Made by a program: the position numbers and the translations under genes
From: Tetranychus cinnabarinus
Taxonomy: Eukaryota; Arthropoda; Arachnida; Trombidiformes; Tetranychidae
DNA: 64,000 nucleotides
Assembly: GCA_022266195.1 (NCBI GenBank)
Contig: WHVY01000003.1
Span: 10,044,001 to 10,108,000 of the forward strand
Direction of reading: 5' to 3'
The notes under the pieces: model-generated
The model's database searches: none
Told to the model about the DNA's origin: nothing
What the model saw: the letters and a program-made list of their open reading frames with translations, nothing else
Shown: positions 47,259-60,100 of the stretch, in pieces
How the letters are laid out: the number at the start of each line of letters is the position of its first letter
How positions within the stretch are numbered: position 1 is the first letter of the stretch

Positions 47259-50200
47259 ATGATTGTCATTAATGAAATGAGTGATCGTGAGTTTACATCT
47301 TTACCAAATATGGATGTTTTGGAAGAGATTAAAACCATTGATCAACCAGTTTTGGCTATTCTTAATCCAAGAAGGCGACTTCTTCTTGACCCAGGAGTTC
47401 CTAGTGCTGTTCAAGTTCGTAGTGTCACCTATACTCTTGGAAGTGCTGATAAGATTGTTAATATTCTTAATCGTACCAATATGACAGTTCCTCTTGGGGC
47501 AATTTATTCCCTCCTTGGACCCAGTGGTTGTGGTAAAACAACTTTACTTCGATGTGTAATTGGATGTCTTAAACCACAAAAAGGATTGATTCGTGTCTTT
47601 GGATATAAACCTGGAACAAAAGGAAGCTTTATTCCAGGTTAGAAAATTATTAAATTGATTTATTGTGATACTCTTCCAACAGAATTATCCAAGTTCATGG
47701 CTGCAGTATCCATGTATTCCTTTATTGGTGCATTGTAACCAGTACCCATTTGGATTGCAGTGTGTTTAATCCATTCTCGCTAACTGAAATTTCAGTTGAT
47801 TTAGACAACGTTTTAATATCTTCTTTATTTTTAAATTTAGGACCAGGAATTGGTTACATGCCACAAGACTTTGCTCTTTATGACGATTTAACTATAGAGG
47901 AAACTTTAATCTACTTTGGTCGTGTTTATTTTATGCATAATGATCTACTTCAACAGCGGATAGACTACTTAATTGATATTATGGAATTACCTCAGCGATC
48001 ATGTTTGATTAAAAATCTTTCAGGAGGACAAAAGCGTAGAGTCTCCTTTGCCTGTTCCCTAGTCCATAAACCTAAATTATTACTATTAGATGAACCTACC
48101 GTTGGAGTTGATCCAATTTTACGTACACGTATTTGGGATGTGCTAATTCATTTGACAGAAAATGAAAAGATGACAGTAATTATTACAACTCATTACATAG
48201 AAGAGACAAGGCGATCTCATATGGTTGGATTTATGCGTCGAGGGCACATATTAGCTGAAGACCCACCATCAACTTTAATCCGTCGTTATCATGCCAAAAG
48301 TCTTGAAGATGTGTTTTACAAGTTATGTGCAGCCCAAAAAAGGCAATCAAAATTATGGAAACGAACCTCGTCTCGTAAAAGATCAGGCCTTTTCTCGAAA
48401 TATCCATTAAACCAAAGGGATTGGGATGAAACTCTAGGAGGTCTTGGAGGAGTTGGAAACAATGGAGGTATCGGTGGTGCCAATATGAATGGAGAAGGAG
48501 ATTCAGATGAAGCAGAACCAGAATCTCCTTTTGGTAGTTCATTAGATATGGCTCCAGACTCTGGTAATGCTCATTGGTATACCAAATTGGATGCTGTTAC
48601 ACGTAAAATTTTAATCCAATCAATTCGTCAACCATCAGCCATATTTGCTCAATTCATCCTTCCTTTGGTTAGCTTGTTCCTCTTCTGTTGGTGTGTTGGT
48701 GGAACCCCAAAATCATTGCCAATTGCACTGGTTAACAATGAAAATCCCGCCTACCTTTCGGAAGTCTATTTATCTCATCTTGATAAATCAATCATTAGTT
48801 TAAAAAATTATTCATCTCTAGAAGAAGCCTTGGAAGGAGTTCGAGCCAACAAATTGCTTGCAGCTTTACATTTTGAACCCAATTTCTCCGATTCACTGAT
48901 ACAACGATCAGATACAAACGAGATTATTTCTGATCGCGTTGTCAACGATTCAACTATAAAAATTTATGCTGATCTCACAAATAAGATTCTAGTTGTAACC
49001 CTACTTAGGTCACTTAATATTGCTATTCAAAAATTTCTCCGTGAAGTCTCAAATGATCTTGGATATTCATCTGAACTATTCACTCCACCAATTAAAGTAG
49101 AATCAGCCGTTTTTGGTGAATATCGACCAGGAGACTATTTCGCTGTCCGTGATTATGGTATTCCTGGAACTTTAATCATTTTAACTTATAGTTGTGCCTT
49201 CGGATTGACTGTGATGGTTCTTACAGGTATGTTTACCAAACCATGAATTTTATGATTCAAATATTATTAAAATTAATGTTAAACTGATCTGATTTACTGA
49301 GCGTAACCCAATCATATTTGTATGAAAAATGAAATATTAGACACGATTTAAAGACTTTCAGAGTGATTAGTGGAGACAAGATAAAATTCAAATATTTTTA
49401 CCAAAAAAATTAGCTTAATGGAAATGAAAAGATCGCAATTTTCATCAATAATAGTTTTATGGATAGATCAGAATAGAAATATAAATTCAACAATATCAAC
49501 CCAAATGTTGAAATCAAAACGATTCCAATTAACCTTTCAATTGATTTTCTGGAAATTTTCATTTTTTATATTAATAGTCTGCAATTGAAATTTGATGAAA
49601 TCTGAAGATCAAATTGATTGATATTTTGACGTACATGAAAATTGATGATCTAATTAACAAATGATCCATATTTTGATCACCAAGAAAATGTTGATCAAGC
49701 TTAAGATTTCAACAATGGATCATAATCATCATCAAATGAATTAAATTTATTTCTGTCGTTTGCTATCTTTTTGAATGTATTTTAAAAGGTAACAAGGTTT
49801 TCCTTTTGGAATCTCTTTTCAATTAAAACCAGCAAGTGATATCGTTAACTGTAATCCGTTAATTCCGTGTTTAACTGTAGGAAATTTACTTCATTATAAC
49901 TTTACAATAGTAATTATAATAATGATGGCCACCAAAAAAACAACATTGTTATTTTTCAATATTGATGGCTGAGTGAAGGAGTGTGAAGTAATCCGGAGCT
50001 ATCACTGGATTACAATTAAGACAATGATCAAGGATTTGAGTTATCACAATTGGTTAATTGTCATGTTGATCAACAAGAATCAAGTGAGCTTTAGTTTATC
50101 CTTGCAAAAAGTAAAACTAATTACAATAAGGGTTAAATTGTTCCGCTATCGATAACACAACAGGACGCACAATAACGTAATATATCAATAATAATAAATC

Positions 50201-52168
50201 ATGCATTAATTCAGCTCAACTTTTGAACCAACCTGGTAATCGAAGAAAGTCATTTTTGTTGTTTCAAATAACTGAATCATTTTCTTAATTTCCAATCCAA
50301 CCAATCATAACCATAATTAAACATTAATTACGTTAATCTAATGTAACCGTGTCAAGGTGATTGTGACAGACCTTCATTGGGAAAATTGGATAATTTCAGT
50401 CTTGATCTTTTTCCTTCTATCAAACTAAATCCATTGTAATTATAATACTTGATTTACTGGATACATCAATAGTGATTAACTTTGATAACTTGATTGTCTC
50501 TTGATTACAGTTCAATCAAAGTTTAAGACAAAAAAATGTAAGATCACAACAACTGTTAACCCGATTCAGGTATAGGCAAAATTATTAATGTGATGATGAT
50601 ATTGATGATGAAAACAAACAGAAACTGTTTTCGAGTTAATTGTTTGCCTATTTTGTCAAGGTCAATTGTTTTTCCAAATTATGATCATACAATAGTTCAA
50701 CTGTTAATCATTACGATTCTTACTTGCTATCCACAATTAAGTGAAAAGCAAGCGAGAAAATTGTGATTGACTCAATTTTTTGTTTGCTTTGTTGCCTGTA
50801 AACCATTTATAACAAATTTGATACTTTTTTCCCCAATTGCTTTGATTGCTTGCAAATTGCTTGTCCTCTTGTCCTTTGTTAACCTTTGATGGTCTCTAAA
50901 ACTCTCTATCCATTGATTTTATTACCAATTACCAATCTAATTGAACTAATTTTGTTCTTTTTTTTCTTCATCTCTCTTTTAATCATAGTTGAACGAGCTC
51001 GTCAAATGTTTGAACGTAATTTTGTGGCTGGAGTAACGACGACTCATATAATATTAGGCCATTTGATTGCCAGGATAATATTCATGTCCATCTCAGTGGT
51101 TATCCTTTTCCTTGTTGCTCTTTTCATTTTTGATGTTCCTTGTAATGGACCTTTTCTCCAAGGTTTATCACTGCTTTTCCTTCAAAGTGTCTCAGGTAAT
51201 AATGGGAATCTGGAATGAAAAAAAAGAAATGCAAATTAAACAGATGAAGAAAAAGCTTAACAATTATCTGATCTGCTGAGCAAACATTACTCAAAATTAA
51301 AACAAAATGCCATACAAACAAAAACCATAAGGTATTGAAATGAAAAAGTGCAAATTGTTAGCGTTGTTGAAACACGTAAGAGACTGAATAATTTACAACA
51401 CATGAATACACATTCAACAAGAGATAATTTGAAGAGTTTCAGGAAGAGGTGATATATTTTAAGGACTCAATATAGTGGAGGAAACCTTGAGTAAATAGTT
51501 TTCAAGATTGTCAGTTGATAAGAAACGAAAGCAAAACCAAAAATTAGAGATAAGATTTTAAAAATCAACGCAATAGAAATAATCAGATGGAAAATACTTC
51601 CTAAAAACTGTTAGTGTTATGGAAGTCTTATTGATAATTTTTCGTTTCCCGGAAAATATTGAAAAAAGCTTAAATTGAGGCTTACCGTGGATTTATAATC
51701 ACGAAGATCTTGGATAAATGAAAAATTTGAAACTATTTTGTTCTTGAACCAATTCAGATTGTAGAGTTATAAATATGTTGTACTTTCAAATTTCAATGAA
51801 TAATTTTGAATTTAAATTTTGATTTATTCTCCTATAACTCGACAGGTTTAACTCATGGAATGATGATCTCTTCAATGTGTTCCGAATTTTTCATGGCTGC
51901 CGTCATCAGTAATGGCATGTTATTAACCATGTTTATCCTTTCCGGCGCTCTTTGGCCAGTTCAATCTCTCCCGTTTTGGTTGAAAAAAGTAAGCCTAGCG
52001 CTTCCAGTAACCATACCAACTGAAGCATTACGCAGCATACTTTCTCGCGGACTTGATTTAAACCATCAATCAGTAATGTTTGGCTTTGCCATATCAATCG
52101 GTTGGTCATTGATTTTCCTCTTCTCAGCTGTAATCCTATTCAGAGAGACACAAAAATTACGAGATTGA
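47259..52168 (+). CDS. ABC transporter, subfamily H (ABCH half transporter)
   Basis: Membrane half transporter of the ABCH class, found mainly in arthropods; Drosophila members such as Snustorr help build the cuticular lipid barrier. Four exons (47259-47637, 47841-49226, 50989-51195, 51846-52168) give 764 residues. The nucleotide-binding domain is N-terminal. It has Walker A GPSGCGKTT (87-95), a Q-loop in YMPQDFALYDDL, signature LSGGQKRRVS (186-195), Walker B LLLLDEPT (206-213) and an H-loop His at about 244. A Gly/Asn-rich linker (GGLGGVGNNGGIGGANMNGE) follows. The membrane domain starts at about IFAQFILPLVSLFLFCW and continues across exons 3 and 4, ending in LRD. The order NBD then TMD, with VGVDPILR after Walker B, fits ABCH rather than ABCG. 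The ATG at 47259 was chosen; one at 47277 is an alternative. Confidence 0.9.
49227..50988. other. large intron of the ABCH gene
   Basis: AT-rich sequence between exons 2 and 3, without another recognisable exon. Confidence 0.6.
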
Positions 52169-53252
52169 AATGAAAACAAGAGTTACAAGGAAAAGATGGC
52201 GAAGCGAAAGAAATACAAAAACAACATTTACCAAAGTAAGACAATCCAACCTCGAATGAAATCAAAACCAGCAAAACCAACGTTACCATTCAAGCTAATT
52301 TAACAATGAAGATGATGGTTGGATGTTAATTTGAAGATTCAAAACTTGGAATTATCAATGATAGTAACGGTTATTGATGATTACCAAGATGACTTAACCA
52401 TTAACCCAAAACGAATCAACAGTAAAAGTTTAACCATCTTTTTCGAGAAGAAAAGGTTTTACTTTTTTTAAAAGCATCTTGATTTTTGTTCCACTGGTTT
52501 AAATGATGTTATGAATTACACTATCCCTTATTCATTTCAATGATCAGAAATAAATCTGTGGTTCAGCAAAATTCATAATCTTGAGATGAACTAATAACAA
52601 AATAATTTCATTCAAAAGTGACAAGAAAATCGCTATAACTACTGCTGTCGCCCTCTATCTATAGCAATCAACATCATAGTAAACATGAGTTGGCAACTGA
52701 GAAGCAACTCACACACAAATATAACAATCCGGGCTTCAATCCGGCTTGAAATTGATGGTGTTTCTTTCCCTTTTCTTCTGTTTATTTTGTAAATTTACAT
52801 TGATCAATTTTAATCGTTACTAGCAGTAAGCATTTTACTGCGTCTTCTATACATCAATGATTGTCTTTACTGTATGTTAATTTAAATGTTATCCAGCATC
52901 ATAAAGACAACAAACATTAATAGACACAAATACACATCTACCGGGGATCAATTTCTTCTTTTGGATAAATTTCTATCAAATATCATCCAAACAACGTTAT
53001 TTTTTATTTAATTGAGTGATATTTATTCATAAAATTACTCTCCATTATCAATTTTTTACCCAATTATTGCACGAAGCATTGTGTTTTGAATATCTCATAT
53101 ATTTATTAAAAATTACTTTCTACTTTAAACTAAGGTAAGACTACATTTTTACTCTTCTTTCTCTTCATGTTTTCCCTTTAATCTCTCCTGTGAATTTACA
53201 CATATTGATTCTGTTTTTTTTTGCTTTGATTTACCTTCTATTTTCACCAGTC
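52169..53252. other. ABCH 3' UTR, intergenic DNA and SEC63 5' UTR
   Basis: It contains the ABCH poly(A) signal candidate (52549-52554), a GC-rich motif at 52646-52657, and a probable SEC63 5' UTR intron. The intron donor AAG|GTAAGA is at 53134-53135 and the acceptor TTTTCACCAG ends at 53250, two bases before the start codon. Confidence 0.45.
52549..52554 (+). terminator. AATAAA poly(A) signal of the ABCH gene
   Basis: AATAAA lies 381 bases past the ABCH stop codon. Confidence 0.4.
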
Positions 53253-56096
53253 ATGGCACCTGGAACTGGATCAAAATTTCAGTACGATGAAAGTGGCGGT
53301 ACCTTTTTCTATTTCCTTCTCTCATTTTTGGCTTTAGTTGTTATCCCTTGCACATACTACTTATGGCCTTATGAGAAAAAGAAAGGTAAATTTACATTTA
53401 AGCTCATTGCTTATTCCATTTGAATTGTATTGCTAATTTAATTTCTATTTTACAGATAAAGATAAATTGCGAGATATAAACGCTTGTCATTGTGGTCCGT
53501 GCGCCATCAAATCAAATTATCTTGAATCACGGGAGCCGTGGAAAAATGTTAAGAATCAAGCTATGTATGTATTCAAATGTGATCAATTTTTTCGCTTGAA
53601 ATCTAATGTTTTAGTATCATTCAATTTTTTTAATTTATCTCTAACAGTAAAGCCGTACTCCTTCTTGGTTGGATAGCGATGATTCTCACAGCTTACAAAG
53701 TTGTCAATCTTCAGCACGATTATGTTGTTTGGGATCCATTTGAGATACTTGGTATTGATCCTGTATGTTAATTTTCTTGCAATATCAAACAATTTGCAAA
53801 TTTCTCATTATAATACCTTGATAATTAATATAATTGCTAAAAACCCATTAATTGTATATTATCTCCCCTTTGCCCTTCAATCTTTCTCCCTATCCTTTCA
53901 ACTCTCAGAATCTTAACAGATTTGACTGCATCCATAATAACTTGTTTTAACTTCTTTTCTCTTCTTTTCTGTTTTTGTTAGAGTTCATCGACCGCAGAAA
54001 TCAAAAAGGCATATCGTCGATTAAGTCTTATTTATCATCCTGACAAAGAAACTGGGGACGAAAAAAAGTTTCTCCTGTTAACAAAAGCATACGCTGCATT
54101 AACAGATGATGAAGCCCGGAAAAATTGGCAGCTCTATGGTAACCCGGATGGACCTGGTGCTACCTCTTTCGGTATTGCCCTGCCTTCTTGGATCGTTGAG
54201 AAGGAAAATTCAATCTTGGTTTTAGGGCTTTATGCATTAGTTTTCATGGTTGCTCTGCCAACCGCTGTAGGTATATGGTGGTATCGGTCCGTTAAATATG
54301 GAGCAGATCAAGTACTTTTAGACACCACCTCACTTTATTATTATTTCATTCATAAAACTCATCAGATGCCATTGAAAAGAGTATTAATGATTATCGCTGC
54401 CTCCTGTGAATTCCATCGTCGGCAGAACAGTGAAATCATTGAAAGGCCTAGTGATAATCTTGAAGTGAACCAATTGATCAAAGAACTGCCGTACATTAAT
54501 GACAACAACCGTGAAAAACCTTTATTCTTCCCATACTCATTGAAGGCTCGAGCATTACTCCATGCACATCTTAGTCGAATGAAATTACCTCCAACCACAT
54601 TGGAAATTGATAAGATGGTCATTGTGAAAAAATGTCCTCTTTTAATTCAAGAATTTGTACAATGTGCTGGACAATTGACTATTCTGGCACTTACTGGACG
54701 TATTTCACGTAAACCGCACAAAGATACTCTTGAAAATGCTATGAAGCTGTGCAGATTGGTAGTGCAAGCTCTTTGGGACAATAAAAGCCCACTTCTTCAA
54801 TTACCCCATATCACTGAAGATATGTTGAGATTCTTTAATACTCGTAAACGTGGAACCATCCGTAGTATCCAACAATTAGCAACCATGAAAGAAGACGAAA
54901 GAAGGTCATTATTGCGAAGCCTTACTGATGAGCATTATCATAATATTATCCAAGTAATGAGTCGAATGCCTTTTATTGAATTAGATGTTAAAACAGAAGT
55001 TGTGGATGATGAAGATTCCACAACTATAACTGCTGGAGCTATCGTTACTGTTACAGTAACTTTAATAAGGCATGCAATTAAAGTGTTAATTGACAAAAGT
55101 CGTGCTGAAGACTATGATCCAGATAAAGCAGAACGAGAAGTAAATGGATCCGAAGATATCGCTAATGGTGACTTACACGCTCCAGAATCTCCTCAAGCTA
55201 AAAAGCAAAGTCAATGGGTTAAGAATAGGGGTAAGAAAAAGGTTTCCAAACAACAGAAAAAGAAAACAAAACCTCCAATGAAACCAGCAGCACGTCAGCT
55301 TAACGTCCAATCCAATAATAGTGCTGCAGCCGCTGAGAAAATTCTGAAAGAATCAAAGCCTGCTTCTAAGCTTCAAGAACGCAAAGAAACAGGAGATGTA
55401 ACTGAGGAAGAGATTTCTCAAAGTGGTGAAGAAACAGATGTCTCTAAAAGTGACGTTGAACCAATAACAAAGAATGAAGTTAAAACAGCCGAAAAAGCAG
55501 CCCCCACTATTTCCACTTCACGAGGGGATGATGACGATGATGACGAAGAGTGGAATAAATGTCAACAAAAATTGTTTAAGAGAGAAAAAATTCTCGAAAC
55601 AAAATCCAAGCGATCACACAGTGTCCACTGTCCATATTTTCCTGAAGATAAACAGGAATATTGGTGGATTTACATGGTCGATAGGAAAAAAATTGATTTA
55701 ATAGCAACACCGATTTTAGTTACTAATCTTGTTGATGAAGAGCAGATAGAATTTAAGATTACAGCTCCTCATAAACCTGGTATTTACAGTTATTGGATAA
55801 TTGTCAAAAGTGATTCCTATGTTGATTGTGATGTATCTCAACCTGTCAAGGTAATTATAATTTTACTAATTTTACTTATTTTAAAATGAGAATGTACAAC
55901 TATTGACTCTAAAATGAACATTAATTAATTTATTTCACCTTTTTATTTCTAGTTGGATGTTAAAGAAGCTAAAATAATTGCTGATAATAATATTTGGGAT
56001 TTATCAGACGAAGAGGAAGTGACACGAGAGGATGACAGTGCAGTAGAGGATTCCGATTTGGCTGCTTCTTCTGATGAAGAAGAAAGTGATGATTAA
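53253..56096 (+). CDS. SEC63: SEC63 translocation protein (ER J-protein)
   Basis: ER membrane component of the Sec61/62/63 translocon that recruits BiP. Five exons (53253-53385, 53456-53564, 53648-53762, 53982-55850, 55953-56096) give 789 residues; human SEC63 is 760. The N-terminal FQYDESGGTFFYFLLSFLAL includes the first membrane segment, ending TYYLWPYEKKK. A second helix is AVLLLGWIAMILTAYKVV (about 84-102). The lumenal J domain has HPD at 138-140 and the family signature YGNPDGPGATSFGIALP. A third helix begins at about 195. The Brl/Sec63 domain follows (YSLKARALLHAHL, LLQLPHITEDMLR, DDEDSTTITAGAIVTV). Then come a Lys/Glu-rich linker, the C-terminal FPEDKQEYWWIYMVDRK and HKPGIYSYW beta-sandwich part, and an acidic tail. 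The second AATAAA at 56109-56114 follows closely. Confidence 0.95.
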
Positions 56097-56114
56097 AATA
56101 AAATTTAAAATAAA
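56097..56114 (+). terminator. two overlapping-range AATAAA signals after SEC63
   Basis: AATAAA at 56097-56102 begins one base after the SEC63 stop codon, and a second is at 56109-56114. Use of either would give a very short 3' UTR. Confidence 0.35.
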
Positions 56115-57174
56115 TTTAAATTGATAATTATATTGCTAAACAATAATATACAATTGGTGATTCTTTTGCAACCGAAAATTATAAAGAAATCTCTTATTTA
56201 TCTTAATAGCAAAGCATTGTTTTTATTTTCTATTCGCTATCAACCAATATTTCAACACTGAATACGGAAAAATGTTGATTTATTGATAATTCTCTTTGAT
56301 TTTCTTGTAAATAAGGATAAGAAAGATTATAATATGTTCCTAATTAGCCTTAGCTCAGAATAGATTAAATTAAAACCATTAATGGCTTTTACAGACAAAA
56401 ATTGACCAATTGCAAAATAAGCAGGTAATTATCACATCTAGGAGAGCATTTTTAGGAATCAGTAAACAAAACGGGTTTCAATTATAATGAAAGTTCAGTG
56501 TAATCACGACATGAAATTGAAATCTTGAGTCTGGATGTAATTGCGTAAATTAGTAAATCTAATTAGCCCAGAGGTGTAGAGAGTAATCTGATGACGTAAA
56601 TTTAATAGGAAGGTGTTCAAGTGTCAGGTACTGGGATTGCCCTAGTTGTTAAAATTAAGTAGTCATCTCATTCAAATCATTCAATTATGCAAAATGAAGA
56701 CAGACAAAAAAGTCGACAGCAAGACGAAAGTGAGAAAAGACAGAAAGAAGAAATGAAAGGGAGGGATACAAGAGAAAACCATGGCAACGCACGAAATACA
56801 AAACCCAAATACAAAAAAAGACTTTTCCCGTTCAAGTGTTTTCCAAGACTCATTCAGTCTACCAGGTAACAAGGAACCAGATTGATTGTTGAGAAGAAAA
56901 GAATCATCAAATCTATCTTAACCTTAGTTATCCGTGATCTTCACTTCATCTTCACATTTTCATCACCTTAATCTTCCTTTTTCTACTCCGTTCTCTTAAT
57001 TGTTGTCTTCTTGACTAACTGTTTTTCAGCTAAATTTACTTCCAATATTCCATTTTTTTGATAATCTCTCCTTGCCTCTCTATCTGTTCTTCACCCTTTA
57101 CCTGACATTTGTCTACTCATTAACCAAACCCTTCTTTGTGATCTATTTTAACCGATTAAAGACTGTGATTCAAA
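56115..57174. other. intergenic and alpha-tubulin 5' flank
   Basis: AT-rich, then purine-rich (56680-56780), then CT-rich (56940-57120) just before the tubulin start. The 60-codon frame at 56687-56869 is a translation of the purine-rich run and is not supported. Confidence 0.5.
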
Positions 57175-60100
57175 ATGCGAGAATGTATCAGTGTCCATGT
57201 CGGCCAAGCTGGAGTCCAAATGGGCAATGCCTGTTGGGAGCTTTACTGTCTTGAACATGGTATTCAACCTGACGGTCAAATGCCTAGTGATAAAACCGTT
57301 GGTGCCGGTGATGATTCATTCAACACTTTTTTCAGTGAAACTTCTGCAGGGAAACATGTCCCAAGAGCTGTTTTCATCGATCTCGAACCCACTGTAGTTG
57401 GTAAGTTTTTTTCAGTTTTTATTGTGTTAACATTTCATCCTTTCTCTTTTAATATGGATCCAACGCCCAATTAGAACAAAGTTAAAGACAAAAAGAACAG
57501 AAAATTATATTATAATAAACCATTAAATATCCACAAATTAGCCATTAACTTGAAACTCTGCATGCAATTTGAATGTTACCACAGTAAATTCAATTTACCA
57601 GACGTGCAATGAATTCACCGGTAAACAATGCTATCTCGACCTGTGAGTCACTCTTTCCAATCCCATTAAAGCTGTTGCAGTAAAGTATCTTTTTCAATTT
57701 GCCTAAAAACATTTCTTTTCAATATTCCCTTTCCACCGACAGATAAAATGATGTTAAAGTACCGGTGAAACTTAATGCTTTACACCTCAAAGTATCTCAA
57801 CTCTTAGTAATTTGATGTTAAATAAGATAATCTTTCTAACCCACTCTTTATCTGAAGCCGGCAATCCTATTAAAAGTGATGACAAATTGGTCTGTTTATA
57901 TTGAAGCGGCTTTCCTAATGAATCAATTTCATTTCATTTTTACAATTGTTGAAAAAATTCTGATGACAATCAGGTTAAAATGTATTTTGTAACAAAAAGT
58001 CGTCTAATTGTATTGCTATGTTTTGTAAGCTTACCCATTAACATGGTTACCATAATATGGATCAGGTTAAATGCACTTTTATACAATTTTCAAATTAACT
58101 TGTCTACAAATTTTAATACAACTAACCAATTGTCTACCCAGAAAAGGCTAAAATTCAAATTTAAATCTAATCCTCTCTTTCTTTCTCTCTTTTCTTCTCC
58201 GAGCTGACGTTGACGAAATTTTCTCAAGCAAAAAGAAAACTTGAAACTTGATTCAACAACAATGCTCAGGTCATTGCTAAGGTCAGCTTTGAACAACAAG
58301 TTTTTACCTTACTACTTTGCGCTCTTTCATACTCTCTCTCAACAATCCTTATCATCCTCAGCACCATGAAAAAGTCTGAATTACACTGGAAGAAAAAGGA
58401 GAAAGATAAATTCCATTCCGGAAAAGAAGTGGTTGAAAGAATAGAGAAGGCACGGTTTTTACAGAACAAGAGGGAAACAAACAAAAAAAGAGAGAGAAAC
58501 GAAGAGAGCATCTTCCAGCAAAAAGAGTGCTCTGCCATCATCATCATCATCATCATCCTCTTTATCTCTGAATAATGACCGCCCTGTTTCAAAGTCTATC
58601 AAAAATTTTTTTAGGTTGAGTCAGGTTTGAGTAAAGTCTGGTGAAGTTTAACTCTAAAAAGTTGATCAGCCCAAATGAATGGATAGACAAGGGTTAGGTT
58701 GAAAGATGAAAAAGGCAAAATAAGAAGAAGAAGAAAAACGAAAGAAAAAAGAAAGAAGAGAAAGAATAGAACTGTGATGAGTGTAACTAAATTGACAGGA
58801 AGCCTGTAATGATATTGCGTTTTGATGCTTTACCAGTGCACGAGACTGTAACGATCAGCGTTTTGGGTATGACTGTGTATTTGTGTGTGTGATCCACAAA
58901 ACAACATCAACTGTTTAAAGGCAATCTTGTTGATCAAAAAGCAAGAGACCGTATACAGTGAGATTGTTTTTTTTCTTACCCATCATTATTGTTATTTGTA
59001 TTCACATTTATCTGTCTGACTTCATGTGCATGTAACTATCTGTTTTCATCCTCAACTACTCAATCTCATCCATTAACCATCACCACCATCTTTCACTTTG
59101 ATCATGAATTTTTGTTTCCTTTCACTCTTTAACTTTGTATCTTCCTTGAACAATATTGATTTGCTTTTACAACTCTCAGATTATGAATAATTTTGATTGA
59201 AGGGTTTGTCTTTTCAGACATTCAGACTGGTCACCAGTTTTTCAGACTAATGACTAATTTCACCATCAACATTATCATCATCATTAAATCATTATCATTA
59301 ATAAAAATAGCTATTAGTGTTACAGACAACAATTTATGACAAAAATGTCGATCATCATCCGTCTGTCCTTCATCAGCTGTCAACATTGTGAAACTCTAGA
59401 TTCAAGTGAATAACCAGATAATTGGTTCCTTTCATTTACCTTTACCTTTATTGCAACCATTATTAATATTAATAGTACACCCAACTTAAATGATTTCAAC
59501 ATGAAGAAACGACTAACCAAGAAAAAACAACAAAAGTAAAACAAAAAACAAAACCATGAGAAGAAGAAGAAAAAATCAATACAATTTCTTCGATTCCTTC
59601 GATTTAATGTTGGGACAATTATGATGATGATTATATGGTTTATATGATGTTTGGTGAATAATTAAGGTAAAAATGTTTCCCTCTCACCATTACCAATCTC
59701 ATAGGAACCACAAAAAAGTGTATTACATCACAACTCCGCCTTACTTGGGTTAACCTTTTATTGGTGAACAGCAAATATTGAAATTTAAAAACAAGACTCT
59801 GGTTATGACTTTTATTGAAAAACGTCAATGATTACCTTTCCTTGGGATTGGCCAGAATTAACCTGAAACTGAATTGTTCTGATTGATTTATTTGCACTTT
59901 TCCATGTTAATGTAAAGATGATAGACGATCAACTCTTTTTATTGATGATAGGACTTTCAAGGATTTTATTCACGTTATCATCACAGACACAATAAAATAG
60001 CCAAAATATGCAGACGGACAAGTTGATTGATGATCAGTGATTGAAATTAAAAAATGACCCTGACAAGTGTTTACCAATCAACTGCGATTGTTGAGACTAG

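Noticed and set aside
56687..56869. 60-codon Lys/Glu/Arg-rich frame before tubulin
   Set aside because: It only translates a purine-rich stretch, with no start context or homology that I can see.
58266..58592. Frames on both strands in the first tubulin intron
   Set aside because: Low-complexity translations of a purine-rich stretch and the CAT repeat.
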